Assembly (NCBI GenBank): GCA_963854735.1
Contig: OY978099.1
Location: 558,001 to 622,000, forward strand
Direction: 5' to 3'
DNA length: 64,000 nucleotides
From: Marvania coccoides
Taxonomy: Eukaryota > Chlorophyta > Trebouxiophyceae > Chlorellales > Chlorellaceae
In this document: positions 1 through 10,314 of the stretch, one piece after another
Numbering within the stretch: position 1 is the first letter of the stretch
Layout of the letters: each line of letters opens with the position of its first letter
Position numbers and translations under genes: made by a program
The notes under the pieces: model-generated
The model's database searches: none
What the model saw: the letters and a program-made list of their open reading frames with translations, nothing else
Told to the model about the DNA's origin: nothing

Positions 1-1452
1 CAGCGTGGCCCAAGCAGAGGCGATGCGGGAGAAGCTGCGGCAGGAGCTGGGCATGGGCGAGGCAGAGGACATATCGATGGCAATGGTGGTAGCAGGCAGC
101 TCTATGCAGCACATGGTGCGCCGCAGCCGGCGACAAGCAGGTATTCACGCCGACTCTGACGCTGAAGTCGAGGTTGATGTTGAAGAGCTGGAGGCTCTGT
201 TGGAGAACTCAGTGGTGGCTGTCAAAGCCTTCAAGGATCTGCAGAAGAAGAGAGACTCTGAGCGCTCCGCCGAGCACGCCCTTTACGCAGCAGAACAGGA
301 AGCTGCAGAGCTCCGCCGCCGTCTCAACTTTGTGCACCAGCAGGGGCGTGCCGCCGCCCCGGCTGCCGCGGCAGGGGCGTCCTCTTCTGTTGACGCCGCC
401 GTTGTGGAACGGTCTTGCCCGATCTGCCTGGATGACATGGTAGACACCAACGTGTGCATGACCCGCTGCTCCCACGCGTTCTGCGGCGACTGCATCCGAG
501 AGGTGCTGCATGACTCCTCCCCCGTCTGCCCCATCTGCAGGCAAGTTTTGAACCGTGTTATTTTCGATTATTAGTCATGCCCTTTTCCTTTTTTACCGAC
601 AAATTTTTATTTTTTTATATTGCAGGAGCCCTCTGACCGAGAAAGACATTTTCGAGGCCATCTCCGAGCGGGAGGCCGCCATTCAGGCACGCGCCGCCAC
701 CGCCGAGGCCTCCGAGTACGGCGCCAAGGTGGGGGCGCTGCTGGAGGTGATTGCTGACATGCGAGCGATGGATCCGGGGTCTAAAGTGGTGGTGTTTTCT
801 ACTTGGGGCCGCGTGCTGCGGCTGGTGAGGGACGCGCTGGGCGCCAACCGCGTGCGCTGCGCCGAACTGTTTGGATCGACCTCTGAAAAGCGCACAGAGG
901 CGCTGCGGGCATTTGCCGCCGACGATGACTGCACCGTTCTGTTGGTGCTCATGGCTACTGGGGGCGGAGCCGCAGGGCTGACGCTCACCAACGCCACCAC
1001 AGCCATCGTGCTGGAGCCGTGCATCAACCCAGGGTGAGTTGGCTGATGAATTTTTAACCAATCGTCAATTCTTTTTGCTTTATTTTCAAAATTATTTCCC
1101 CCTTTCAACATTTTCGATTTTTGATTTGATTTTCATGTTCAGGCTGGAGGCACAGGCAGCTGCACGCATCTACCGGTTGGGCCAGACCAAGCCCACCAGG
1201 GTTCTGCGGCTGCTGGCTGATGACACCGTTGATGCAGCGATTGTGGAGCAGCAGCGCTGGAAGGCTGAGGCAGGAACCGGGGTGTGTGTGCAAGCAGACG
1301 AAATTGACCACGGCACGCTGGTGGCGCTCGCGGAGGAGCTGGGAAAGGCTTCAGCAGCGGCTGGCGGCGGCGGTGCAGGGCCGACCTCTGCGGTTGTGAT
1401 CAGGCCGCACAGCGACGGCGCAGGGCCCTCTCGAGCGCGTCGAGGAGGATGA
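1..1452 (+). CDS. RING finger / SNF2-family helicase C-terminal protein (RAD5/SHPRH-like), 5' partial
   Basis: This is the C-terminal part of a chromatin-remodelling-type ATPase fused to a RING E3 ligase; the start lies before the window. Exons are about 1-540, 626-1033 and 1143-1452. Exon 1 carries coiled-coil-like sequence and then a C3HC4 RING (CPICLDD, then C-x-H-AFCGDC, then CPICR). Exons 2-3 carry a helicase C-terminal domain: KVVVFSTW, the MATGGGAAGLTLTNA segment, and QAAARIYRLGQTKPTRVLR, which is motif VI of the SNF2 family. A RING placed directly before the helicase C domain is the layout of RAD5, HLTF and SHPRH, which polyubiquitinate PCNA in DNA-damage tolerance. The function is inferred from this layout, and which of the three it matches cannot be settled without the N terminus. 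The first intron starts with GC (GCAAGT), and the reading frame requires that border. Confidence 0.85.
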
Positions 1453-2329
1453 GAAGGAGAATGCATAGCGGTGATGATTATTTTGTACCAGAAAAACGAC
1501 AATAGAACGCTACGTATAGAGTTCAATTTTCTTTCTGACAAGTGTTATTAATATTTTTTAATCAACCCCACCTCATTTTGTAAGCGTGCTATTTATGCAA
1601 AATTGTGCATGTAGAGATCCTGGTGGGCAGCGGTCACTGTGTTGTACTGCCTGTGTAGATGCGGCCCAGCGGGCACATTGCAGACCTCGCGCAGCTATTT
1701 CACCTCCGCTGAAGGCGACCTTACAGAAGCAGGTGCAGAACACGCTGCGCGCGCCGCACCAGAATCTGCCTGAGCAAGAGACGTTGCGCATGAAATTTCT
1801 CGACCTTGTCTTATTCTGAGGGTGGTGCTCAAAGGGCGTCTTGGCAGCGAATGCACTGATTTTATGGCTTACAATAGACACATGTATGGTCACAATAAAG
1901 AAGGGAAGAAAACAATAGAAAAAACTTCACGAGATCGTAGATTATAAGAGGCGGCGATGGCGGCGGCTGTCAAAGTTTATTTTTATTCGTCAAAGTCGCT
2001 TTTCAATGGATATTAGGCGTAAATAACACATTAACACGAGGAATGATAGACAAATAGAATTTATTAAGAGGCGGCCATGGCCGTAAAATGGTGATGGAGG
2101 CAGGAGGAGTGGGGAAGATCGATTGATAGGACAAAAAGACGAGGTGGCGGGTAAAAGAAAGGGAAAGAAAGTGCTAATTTAGGTAAAGAAAGAATTGCGT
2201 ACATGAACAACGTACCTACGAAGTGGAATAATTATTTTCATAAACAAACGGGAGCACAAGACTAATCGGGACGGGAGTTCTAACAAACAGTGTAGTAGTG
2301 AAGATTCCAAGAAAGAAAAATAATTGGAA
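1453..2329. other. Intergenic, no gene recognised
   Basis: This spacer lies between the convergent ends of the helicase gene and the secreted-protein gene. About 1610-1850 is more GC-rich than its flanks but holds only short, uncharacteristic reading frames. I see no RNA gene or conserved motif in it. Confidence 0.5.
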
Positions 2330-4027
2330 CTACCGCAGCTTACGCAGCTTGAACACTGCTCCAGCGTCAGTGTCTCCTGTGAATTTCAGGCCGGCGCAAG
2401 ATTTGGACATGCCGAGGTACTTTGAAGCCGCAGAGCGTGCTGTGGCGTAAAGGTGAACCGAGTCGCAGCCGTTGCCGACGGGCATGATCTTAAACTTGAA
2501 GGCGGAGGCGGTGAGCTTGCCGGCACCGCCCGACAAGTACTTGACGGGGCAGTTGCGGTTGGCTTTGATCGGGGCCACGGTGGTTTCCATGCCGGAAGAG
2601 CTGAAAATGCTGTTCAGGACCCACTCCTTGCGCGCGCCCTTGGCTTGGCTTGCAGTGCGGGTGAAGACTTCGGGTACGCTGCAGACGCTGGAGGTCGAAA
2701 GCAGCTTGCCGGGGCACTGCTGTGACTCGATGGCATAAGTGCCCTTGTAGGTACACTTGACGGGTTCTGAGTCAGGGAGCACCGCCAAGCAGCCGCGCAT
2801 GCCGTAGGCGCCGTCTTCGCTCAGCGAGGTTGCGCTCCAGTAGCTGTCTGGGAAGTTGTAGTACTTGCTGGCGGGGTTGTTATCGCTGTTGAGGAACACC
2901 TGCAGAAAAAAAATAAAAAAATGAGTTAAGAGTTGGGAAATGGGTCTTTGATCCATTTTATTGTTTCAGTGACGCAGCATTGAGGTGTACTTTGATAAGA
3001 AAATCAAAAGAAGAAGTAAAAAAAGTATTTACCTGGCAGCTGGGGTTCTTGAAATCGGACGCTGTGGTAATGACGTTGAAATCCTCATCCAGAATGTCGT
3101 AATCATAGTAGCACGGGCACCCCATGCCACCAAAGTAGATGAAGGGTGGGGTGGGCACGAAGTTGGGGGAAGAGGGAAGGACGTCGGGGGGGGAGGGGTG
3201 GGGCGACCAATACGCCAGATCTTCCTCAAATGGATCCGTAGTCCACTCCTCATAGCCGTACATGAATGCAGCACAGTTCTCCAGAATAGAGACTTTGCCC
3301 TTCCAATCAATTGCTTTCTGGACGGCCGCCGCGAGGTCTGGCTGGTATGACAGCGCCGCCATGAGCTTTGTGCGGTTCCGCTCAGCGTAGCTATACCAGA
3401 CCTGGGAAATAATGATGATATACAATGTTATATGTATATAAACGGGTGTTTAATCATTATTATTATACATGATATAATTTGAAACATTAATATTGTTATT
3501 GTTTTCCCGCGGCTGATTACCTGTTGGTTGGGGAGCTGTGGGATGGCAAACTTGACCGAAAGGAAAACCACAGTAGAAGGGTCAGGGCCAGGGATAACGC
3601 CTGCCAGCAGCGCAGGGAGGGCGCTGCTGGCGCGGTAGCCGTACCGATAAACAAACTCGCACTTGGCGTATTTGTAGGCGGTCATTTCGCGAATGGCTTT
3701 GCAGACCGCATTGGACTCGTCCGCACCATAGTTGAAGTGAGAATATTGATGCAAAACGATAGCCAGCTCGAGCGCAGGGCAGCCGAAGCCGGCAAGGGGC
3801 GGAGGCGGGGGCGAAGGGGGTGCAAATGTGGGGAGAATCAGGCTTTCGGCCTTGCCGGCTGCACGAAAAAAATGATAATGAGTTCAATTAATCAATGAAT
3901 AGCTGCGAGTTTCACGGCCGTCGCGCGGCTGCAGGCTTGATTGATCAAGAGCGACACATTGAAACGCACCACAAAGAGCAGTCCCGAACAGGGACGCCAG
4001 CAGCACGCAGGCTATAGAGGACTTCAT
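2330..4027 (-). CDS. Secreted Cys-rich protein of unknown function, 4 exons
   Basis: Exons 4027-3970, 3858-3521, 3401-3033 and 2899-2330 join in phase to 444 residues. The N terminus MKSSIACVLLASLFGTALCG reads as a cleavable signal peptide. A Pro-rich linker (APPSPPPPPLAG) follows, then an extracellular-looking domain with many paired Cys (AVCKAI, KCEFVY, CPCYYDYD). A C-terminal Lys/Gly/Ser-rich domain includes KYLSGGAGK and KYLGMSKSCAG. The short Pro linker after a signal peptide resembles algal extracellular-matrix proteins, but I do not recognise a named family, so a cell-wall or lectin-like role is only a guess. All introns have GT-AG borders. Confidence 0.75.
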
Positions 4028-5317
4028 ATCAATGTGACATATGTATATTTACTTTCATAAAACAAGCTTTCAAAGGTATAGAGTCAAAAGTTTTGTTTTT
4101 TCCTGCCCCTTCCCGGAGGGGAACGAAACATTTGGGACAAAGGTCGACGCCAAACGAGCTTTGGTGCTGATTGGCTCTGTTGAAAAATACTTACTTTACC
4201 TCTGCAGCGACCCGAAACCCAACGATATGACTGCGTCTTGCTGTTCTTCATTACCTGTTAAAAAATTTGAATTTGCAACCCCACATTTTGCTCCCTTTTT
4301 GACGCCGGGGATTCTTGTGAGGTGGATTAAAAAGAGATGATTAAAATACCGCTCGATTGGGGCGTTTTTTCTGACACTGCAGCCTGATGTGACAAAAATG
4401 TAATCATCATCTTTCCGGAGGAGTGAATTCTTTTGTCTTCTTTCCCTTTTTCAACATCTGGTAAATCATAAAATTTCAATATTTCACGACTGAAATTTTA
4501 TTCACTGCGCTAGCTATTCTTTAATCCTATATATAAAAAACAAAAGTTGAGCGGGACAAGGTACCAGGTCCAGCATATATGGCGCGCGTATTATGGTTCC
4601 TGATGCCTTTGAGACCGGATTCCCGGCCCCAGCAGGGCGAGAAGTCGCACTTTTCTATATAGGATGTGTATAGTGTCATTTAATTTGTGACTAAAGATGT
4701 TTGCTTTTCAAGGCCCCTTTGCGCTGCCCAGCACCAGTTGCATTGTAATAGCAAGTTGCATGCACATATGTTCAAGTTCTTCATGCATCTGTACAGAAGA
4801 ATTGGAATCGGTCTTTGATTGTGGTACACTCGATAAGTGACTGGACGAGGGAAACCTTTTTTGAGTAGGAGCTGTGCACCTACTATAGGCGTCCTCCCCC
4901 TGGGGTCTCTTTAAATCTTATTTTTGTCGAGAAATAAGGCTGAGCTTAATTATCCTCGGTGCTTATTGGGCATATGAAAAAATCTGTACACAAGCCTTCT
5001 TTCCCCAGTTCTTTCCTATGGCTTGTTCGCCGCAATGTACTACCTATGCACATTGCGTGATTCCCTCGTTCCCGTCGTAGTGATCTGTAATGCCATAAAA
5101 ATAAAAAATTCACAGTGCCGATGAGTGCGAGCGCTCAGTCACCATTTTAATTTGAAAGGCACGCAGCACCCTCAATGCAATATAATAATAATTCTGATTC
5201 AAGAAATTGTCCAAGCCTCTCAGATACAAGTAAATGCATCATTCCACCATGCCGCCCGCCCAAACGAAACATACTCTATAAATTAAAGAATTAATTACGC
5301 GCCGCCGGTTCCTTCGC
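4028..5317. other. Intergenic, AT-rich; holds dispersed repeat copy A
   Basis: This is upstream DNA of the secreted-protein gene and downstream DNA of the coiled-coil gene. Apart from repeat copy A (4889-4980, listed separately) I see no coding potential or RNA gene. A 99-codon frame at 4041-4340 has no recognisable features and is AT-rich like the spacer. Confidence 0.5.
4889..4980 (+). repeat. Dispersed ~90-bp element, copy A
   Basis: This copy begins with GCGTCCTCCCCCTGGGG and ends with TTATTGGGCATATGAA. It matches copy B (minus strand, 11497-11586) at almost every position over about 90 bp. Both contain the inverted segment CTTATTT / AAATAAG, which can form a 7-bp stem. No clear target-site duplication is visible here. 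Confidence 0.8.
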
Positions 5318-6228
5318 TCAGCCCCGCCAAGCAGACTTGCGCCGGGTGCGCGTCCGCCGCGTGTGCGCCTCTCCCCCCGCAATAGACTGCGCCTGCGCGT
5401 CTCCCACCGCCTCCACAACTTCTTGAGCAGTGGCCCGACCCGATGCCACATGCTGTGAAAGAGAAGCAGCAGCAGCCATGAGCGCCTCCAGCTGCACCTC
5501 CACTAGCCCGAACCGGCCCTCCACCTCCGCCGCGCCCTCCGCCGCCTTGTTCAGCGCCTTCAAGGAAGCGTTCTCCGCCGCCGCCACCTGAAGGCTCTCA
5601 ACTTCAGCCTCCAGCGCACTGGCGCGCGTTTCAGCGGCCTCGCGCTTCTCTGTCTCCGTCTTGGCGTCCTCCTCGGCGTCCTCAGCCCTGGCCTCGGCGG
5701 CAGCGGCGGCCGCGCGGGCAGCAGCTGCCGCCGCGTCTGCAGCTTTTTTCAATGCGACAGCCTCGGCAGCGGCGGCCTCCGCCGCCTGCTTGGCAGCAGT
5801 GGCTTCCTCTAGCGCGGCACGCAGCCGCTCGAGCTCCGCAACGTGAGCTGGCGGCGAAGCAATACCGCCCTCCTGCTGCTTCTCCTGCTGCTGTCCGTGC
5901 ATTGCCGCCAGCAGCTTGGGCCCGCGCGCAGATACCCTCAGTAGCCGAGACGTGTCAATTGCCGCCGCAGCCGCAGCTGATGAGGCGTTAGTGGCGGTGG
6001 GTGGTGCCTGGGGAGCGGCAGTTGACACTTTTCCTGCAGCCTGTTGCTGCGGCTGATGCCCGGGGGAGGGCATGGGCGGATTCGCCATCTTTTGCGGCTT
6101 TTCATTCTCGATCACAACTATCGCCGCCGGCTTGGGCGACGGTGCAGCCCCCGCAGCAGCGTTGGCGTTGTTGGCGCCAGGGCGGGGCAGTCCCACAGCA
6201 ACAGGCGCCCGCTGCTGCTGAGATTGGG

Positions 6229-6259
<31 letters not shown>

Positions 6260-7679
6260 AGGTAGCGGCGGCAGCAGCGCCGCCGCAAAGTCTCCCGCTC
6301 TGCGCCGAGGCTTGGGAGGCGAAAGCATGCTCATGGCGGAGGAAGAGGAGGTCTCCTCCCTGCGCGCGCCTCGCGTGGGGGAGGGGGAAGAAGCTTTGCG
6401 GGGGGAGGGCGATGCCGCGGTACGTTGCTGGTGGTGGTGGGCCCTGGTCAACTCCGCCTCAATCTCCCCCTTCTCTGCAGCCCCGCCCGCCATCTGCATC
6501 AGCCGATCGTAATAGCTCTGCAGGCAGCATTGAAGGAGCAGTAAGATAAATAAGTAGCTGCTACTGTATACATTATACAATTATACATTTATAACTAGAA
6601 TTTATAGGAGAAGCTGAAATTGAAGAGGTTATGAAAAACTAGATCCTCACCCGTCCTTCCCAGGACTCCAGCAGCTTATCCCGCAGGGACTTGCCGTCGC
6701 TGTGGCGCGCCCCGCTGCGCGGCATCGCCGGGCTCTCCTCTATCAGTCCATCCAGCTTCTCGCACAGCCCGTCAGCAATGGCCCGCACCTGGTCGGCAAT
6801 GTCGCTACCTCTTGCCGCCGCCGCCGCCGCCGCAGGAGTTTTTTCCGCAGGTACCGCTGCAGCTGGCAGCGCCACGGCAGCAGCAGGAGGCGGCGTTGGC
6901 TCAACAGCCGCCTGCTGCTGCTGTTCCTGCGGGGGCTGAGGGTGCGGGAAGGTGGATTTGCGGCGGGCGGCGCGGTCTCGCTGCTCCCTCCGCCGCTGCT
7001 GCGCCCCCTCCTCGTCCTCTTGGGTCTCCCCTTCCTCATTCTCGTTGAACTTGTCCACCATGCGCTCCAGCTCGTCGTCGTCCCCGTCAAACCAGTCTCC
7101 GTAGCGCGTGGGGCGCTGGTACACTGACTTGCGACGGTTGCGCTTTGTGATGACGGGTTTCGCTGCCAGAGGGACGTCGTCCTCCTCCCCTGCCTCCAGG
7201 CGGATGCCCTCCGCCTCCGGCCGCCACCCAGGGGTAGCGCCTTCCGAAAGGCGCGGCTTGCGGGCGGCGGGGGCGGGCCCAGGCGTCTGCTGTTTGATGG
7301 CGGCTTTGAGGTGCGCAAGCTTGCTGGCTGCCTTGGCCAGGCTGTCGTCCGGGGAGTAGATCGGGTTGCCACGCATCTCCATGGAGGGGGCGGCCACGGG
7401 GGCGGCGGCAGGTCTAGGGGCGCGAGCAGGCGCAGCAGCTGGCGCAGCAGCGGACGACGAGGGCGCCGGAGGGGCTTCGTGGGCCGTGCGCAGCTTGGGA
7501 GCCTGCATTGCCTTGCGCATGAGCGCCCCAATGTCTGCGGGGGGTGAGGGAAACGAGGGATCGTGAGGTGGGAGTGGTCAGAGCGAGCATCAACTGCCAA
7601 ATCACAACTTGCCCACTGTGGAGTCGTCAATCTTGGTCCTGCGCCCCACCAGAGCAGCGCCGTTGGGGGGCGATTTCAT
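5318..7679 (-). CDS. Ala/Gln-rich coiled-coil protein of unknown function, 3 exons
   Basis: The start is ATG at 7679. A short first exon (ending GRRTKIDDSTV) joins the second at about 7537 through an intron beginning GCAAGT. The third exon starts SYYDRLMQMAGG near 6523 and ends at 5318. The middle holds an acidic/basic stretch (FDGDDDELERMVDKFNENEE). The last exon has a run of about ten Gln, then a long Ala/Glu heptad region (roughly 120 residues from AELERLRAALEE), and ends with a basic tail (RRTRTRRKSAWRG). It may be cytoskeletal or scaffolding, judged only by its coiled coil; no family is recognised. The poly-Gln and poly-Ala runs fit the codon-repeat habit of this genome. Confidence 0.7.
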
Positions 7680-8019
7680 GTTGAGAATATCTTTGAATTT
7701 GCTTTGCCGCGCCTGGCTCCCCATCGCGGCGTTGTTTTCTCGCGACTCCGGCTGTTGGATTAATGTCGTTGAAAAGGTTAGAATGAAGCAAGATGCGCCA
7801 CCACGACGGAGTGGCCGATGTTATCGTTGACGCTATTTTATTATTCTCAGGAAACAAAATATTGCGGAGGCGGATTTTTGCCGCAGCAGCAATGAAACGG
7901 TTGTTGCTGTTGAGGTCAGCAGACGCAGCACGGTCGAGAGAGGGAGCGTGATGTTGACATGACCCATACTCTCACAGCGACGGCAAAAGGTTCGCGATTC
8001 AGCATTTCAGAAGACGTGA
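7680..8019. other. Spacer upstream of the coiled-coil gene, no gene recognised
   Basis: This contains the promoter region of the minus-strand coiled-coil gene and then sequence running into the reverse-transcriptase remnant. Nothing else is supported. Confidence 0.4.
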
Positions 8020-8580
8020 TAAGCTGATGGGGTTGCACAATGTGTGGCGGCATCGTGACGTGCTCACCAAGGTGCAGATGTACCCAGCCATCGTGGAGTC
8101 GGTTGCTGTACGGTGCTAAATCCTGGGCCATCAAGAAGGAGCTACTGCATCTGCTGTATTCTCGGCGTCTCACGGCGGCATCACTTCGCAAATGAGGATC
8201 TCTTGGAGAAGTGCACGCTCCTCTCCATAGGAAAATCAGCATCGCCCAGCCAGCAGCTGCGCCACTACATCGACAGCTGGTGCCCAACACCGCTTACCAT
8301 GGAGACCTGCGTGCCGGCGCTGACGCAGTTCCGGCTGGGAGTGCGTGGATTCGTGTCCCAACACCGGGGGAGAATGGAGTTTGGCACACGCCTGCTCAGT
8401 GCCCACTGTGTGCGCAATAATGCCTCGTCCCCACCACGCACAACTTGCGTGCGTGCTCTGCCCTGCAACAAGAGCGAGCGCTGGCGGCCACGGCGCTGGA
8501 TGCTGCGCCGACTGCATTGGAACAAGAGCTGGTGGCGGCAGATCTCATCCTGGTGGCGGCATTGGAACAAGCTTTGCTAG
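8020..8580 (+). pseudogene. Decayed non-LTR retrotransposon reverse transcriptase fragment
   Basis: Three reading frames must be stitched together, so this is broken. Around 8020-8100 one frame reads WRHRDVLTKVQMYPAIVES. After a one-base shift near 8103 the next reads LLYGAKSWAIKKELLHLL. A further shift near 8140 gives CILGVSRRHHFANEDLLEKC and then QLRHYIDSW. These follow in order the known C-terminal signature of LINE-type reverse transcriptases (Y-x-x-V/I-x-x-x-L-L-Y-G-x-x-x-W, then I-L-G-V-S-x-R-x-x-x-x-N-x-x-L). The catalytic fingers/palm with YADD and any endonuclease are absent, so only the 3' end survives. Frameshifts and in-frame stops rule out activity. I do not reconstruct an intact protein. 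Confidence 0.75.
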
Positions 8581-8924
8581 TATTAATATTTACAGGATGG
8601 ATTATTAATAATAATTAAATTCCCCCAAAGGGGAAGGAGACGAGGTCTTGAATGCAAGGGGAAGGCACATTGTAACACGTACACGTGGAAAGTTGACTTT
8701 GACCAATGGAAAGACCTCGTGGGCTCCCCAAGCTTTTGCCGCGGGTGCTCAACGAGAATAGTTAAAATGGAAAGACAGCACAGCTAGTAATGCGATGGGA
8801 ATCAAGGGAAGACAAAGACATATTTGGAATGCTTATGGGAATCGATATTTTTTTTTTTTTTGCGCGTTATAGTAAAAGAATCGAGGATTGTAGCTGCTGC
8901 GACAGTTGCAGCCTTTGGAAATGC

Positions 8925-8929
8925 AAAAA
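8925..8929 (-). terminator. RNA polymerase III terminator (T5)
   Basis: Five T residues on the minus strand lie seven bases past the end of the tRNA-Tyr 5' half. They would end the precursor just beyond the last tRNA base, which supports the permuted order as the real transcription unit. Confidence 0.7.
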
Positions 8930-8936
8930 TAAACTG

Positions 8937-9017
8937 TTACAGTCTACCGCTCTACCAACTGAGCTACCGGGAGTTTTGGGTTCTCCCGACCCGGATTTGA
9001 ACGGGGGACCTATAGAT
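8937..9017 (-). tRNA. Circularly permuted tRNA-Tyr (GUA): 3' half precedes 5' half
   Basis: On the minus strand the 3' half (9017-8982, tRNA positions 38-73) comes first, then an 8-nt linker (ACCCAAAA, 8981-8974), then the 5' half (8973-8937, positions 1-37). Rejoined, they give a 73-nt cloverleaf. The acceptor arms CTCCCGG and TCGGGAG pair at all seven positions (one G-U). The D arm is GCTC-AGTTGGTA-GAGC. The anticodon stem is GTAGA/TCTAT around the loop CTGTAAA, and the variable loop is AGGTC. The T loop TTCAAAT sits on a stem with one C-C mismatch (52:62), and position 73 is A. C1-G72 and anticodon GUA are tyrosine identity features. The anticodon segment GTAAC (8940-8936) can pair with GTTAC in the leader (9026-9022), making a bulge-helix-bulge-like substrate for the splicing endonuclease. 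A T5 run follows. No conventional 3' half lies downstream of the 5' half. Confidence 0.9.
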
Positions 9018-9321
9018 ACATGTAACCTCGGTGTGAGCGAAGTTGACGATCACTTGTGACTTCTGAACGAAACATATAACCATCTTTTGATGGAAAGAAA
9101 AGAAATCTGTCCAATTATGAAAAATAAAGTCAAGGATTTTCTTTCAATGTCAGATTCGGAGTTTTCGGACTCAATTTTTAGTGCCCTCAAAACCCCGCAT
9201 TTTCGCTCCACGCCCACCTCGACGCAAAATCCGCATGCTTTCTTACCACAGGGCAGCTCCCTCAAACACGCCCCTGGATACAATATTTTTAATTCTCAAT
9301 ATTTATACGTACGCCGAGAAG

Positions 9322-9588
9322 ATGGGGGGCTGGCCGGCGATGCGGGCAAAGGCGGTGCTGGGGAAGAGTGACTACCACTCGCTCAACGTCCTGGTCGGGG
9401 CAGGCAACGCCTCCCTGAATAGTCCCCTGCGCGTGGTGGGGCCCGCCATTGTTGCACAGGGTCCGGCCGCGGTGGAGGAGCTGCGCCGCTTGGGGGTGCT
9501 GGGGGGGCCACAGATGGTGGACGTGCGTCAGATGTGGGCAATCAAGCGGGAGCCTACAGTAGGTCAACAGGCGCTCCCGATGATCTGA
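9322..9588 (+). CDS. Uncertain coding fragment, unassigned
   Basis: This open frame begins MGGWPAMRAKAVLGKSDYHS and stays GC-rich, with exon-like composition, for about 88 codons. It has a hydrophobic, regular middle (VVGPAIVAQGPAAVEELRRL). No splice partners or family are recognisable. It sits in a repeat-bearing region beside the reverse-transcriptase remnant, so it may be a gene relic or an isolated exon. Confidence 0.25.
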   Translation: MGGWPAMRAKAVLGKSDYHSLNVLVGAGNASLNSPLRVVGPAIVAQGPAAVEELRRLGVLGGPQMVDVRQMWAIKREPTVGQQALPMI

Positions 9589-9601
9589 GCTTCGATTGAT
9601 G

Positions 9602-9847
9602 TCAAAGATCTGCAGTAAAGGGAAACCGAGGACTCTGCTCTGCCTGTATTTCTGCGGTTAGAAAGGAACCCCGAGCGCGTTCAATCGCCTGAGCCGCCGC
9701 CGCTTTCCGAGCCTGGGCCGGAGGGGGCGTTTCCTCTCTGAGCACCACTTGGTAGAAGACCGGGGAAACCATGGGTCCGAAGCGGCGGCTGGAAATGAAG
9801 GTATCGTCTTGAGGCCACAGAAGAAGGCCCTCACCTCGGGAGGACAA
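9602..9847 (-). CDS. Uncertain small reading frame, unassigned
   Basis: An 81-codon frame runs from MSSRGEGLLLWPQDDTF, with an amphipathic, Ala-rich middle (ARKAAAAQAIERARGSF). Composition is exon-like, but there is no recognised domain and no supporting neighbour. It could be a single-exon small protein, an exon of a lost gene, or chance. Confidence 0.25.
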   Translation of the reverse strand: MSSRGEGLLLWPQDDTFISSRRFGPMVSPVFYQVVLREETPPPAQARKAAAAQAIERARGSFLTAEIQAEQSPRFPFTADL

Positions 9848-10314
9848 CGCTCCAGGGACGAGCGCGGTGTGTTCAGAGCAGTGTGATGTGACGGCCTTTG
9901 ATCAGTCGAGGATTTAAATGCTTACAGAACAAGCGTAACAACAAGAAAACAACTGAGGAATCAGCATGGATCAAATCTCGTATAGACGCTCTCTCTGTCT
10001 TTCAGTCTTTGGATAGATCATACCCTTTAAAAATTAAAATTAAAGGTTCGCATTTGTTGGACCTCTGCTGCAGGCGCCAAATTTAATTTTCCATGCGGCA
10101 TGCTGAGCAAGCTGGCAAGCCCGTCGGAAATAAATTAGCCTCAATCAATTTTATTACAATTTATTATTTTTTATAAAGAAATATTGAGGCTAATTCTGAA
10201 GGTGAGGGAGGCATTTAATGCCCTGCTCCGTTTTTATTTGTTCTGGCCAACTGCAACTGTTTATTCAGCCATTTCTGCTCCTTTCGCGCCTATAATAGAT
10301 TTATTTATGCTCTC
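9848..10314. other. Intergenic, AT-rich, no gene recognised
   Basis: This is the upstream region of the small secreted-protein gene. It contains a TATAATAGA-like stretch at about 10290-10300, roughly 20 bp before the start codon. I see nothing else in it. Confidence 0.4.

Noticed and set aside
1586..1819. 77-codon plus-strand frame downstream of the helicase gene
   Set aside because: It lacks splice context, domain features or an overlapping conserved region; it was kept only as a note in the spacer entry.
8937..9017. Two separate conventional tRNA pseudogene fragments
   Set aside because: The halves complement each other exactly at positions 37/38, pair fully in the acceptor and anticodon stems, overlap by no base and miss none, and share one Pol III terminator. 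That is unlikely for independent fragments.
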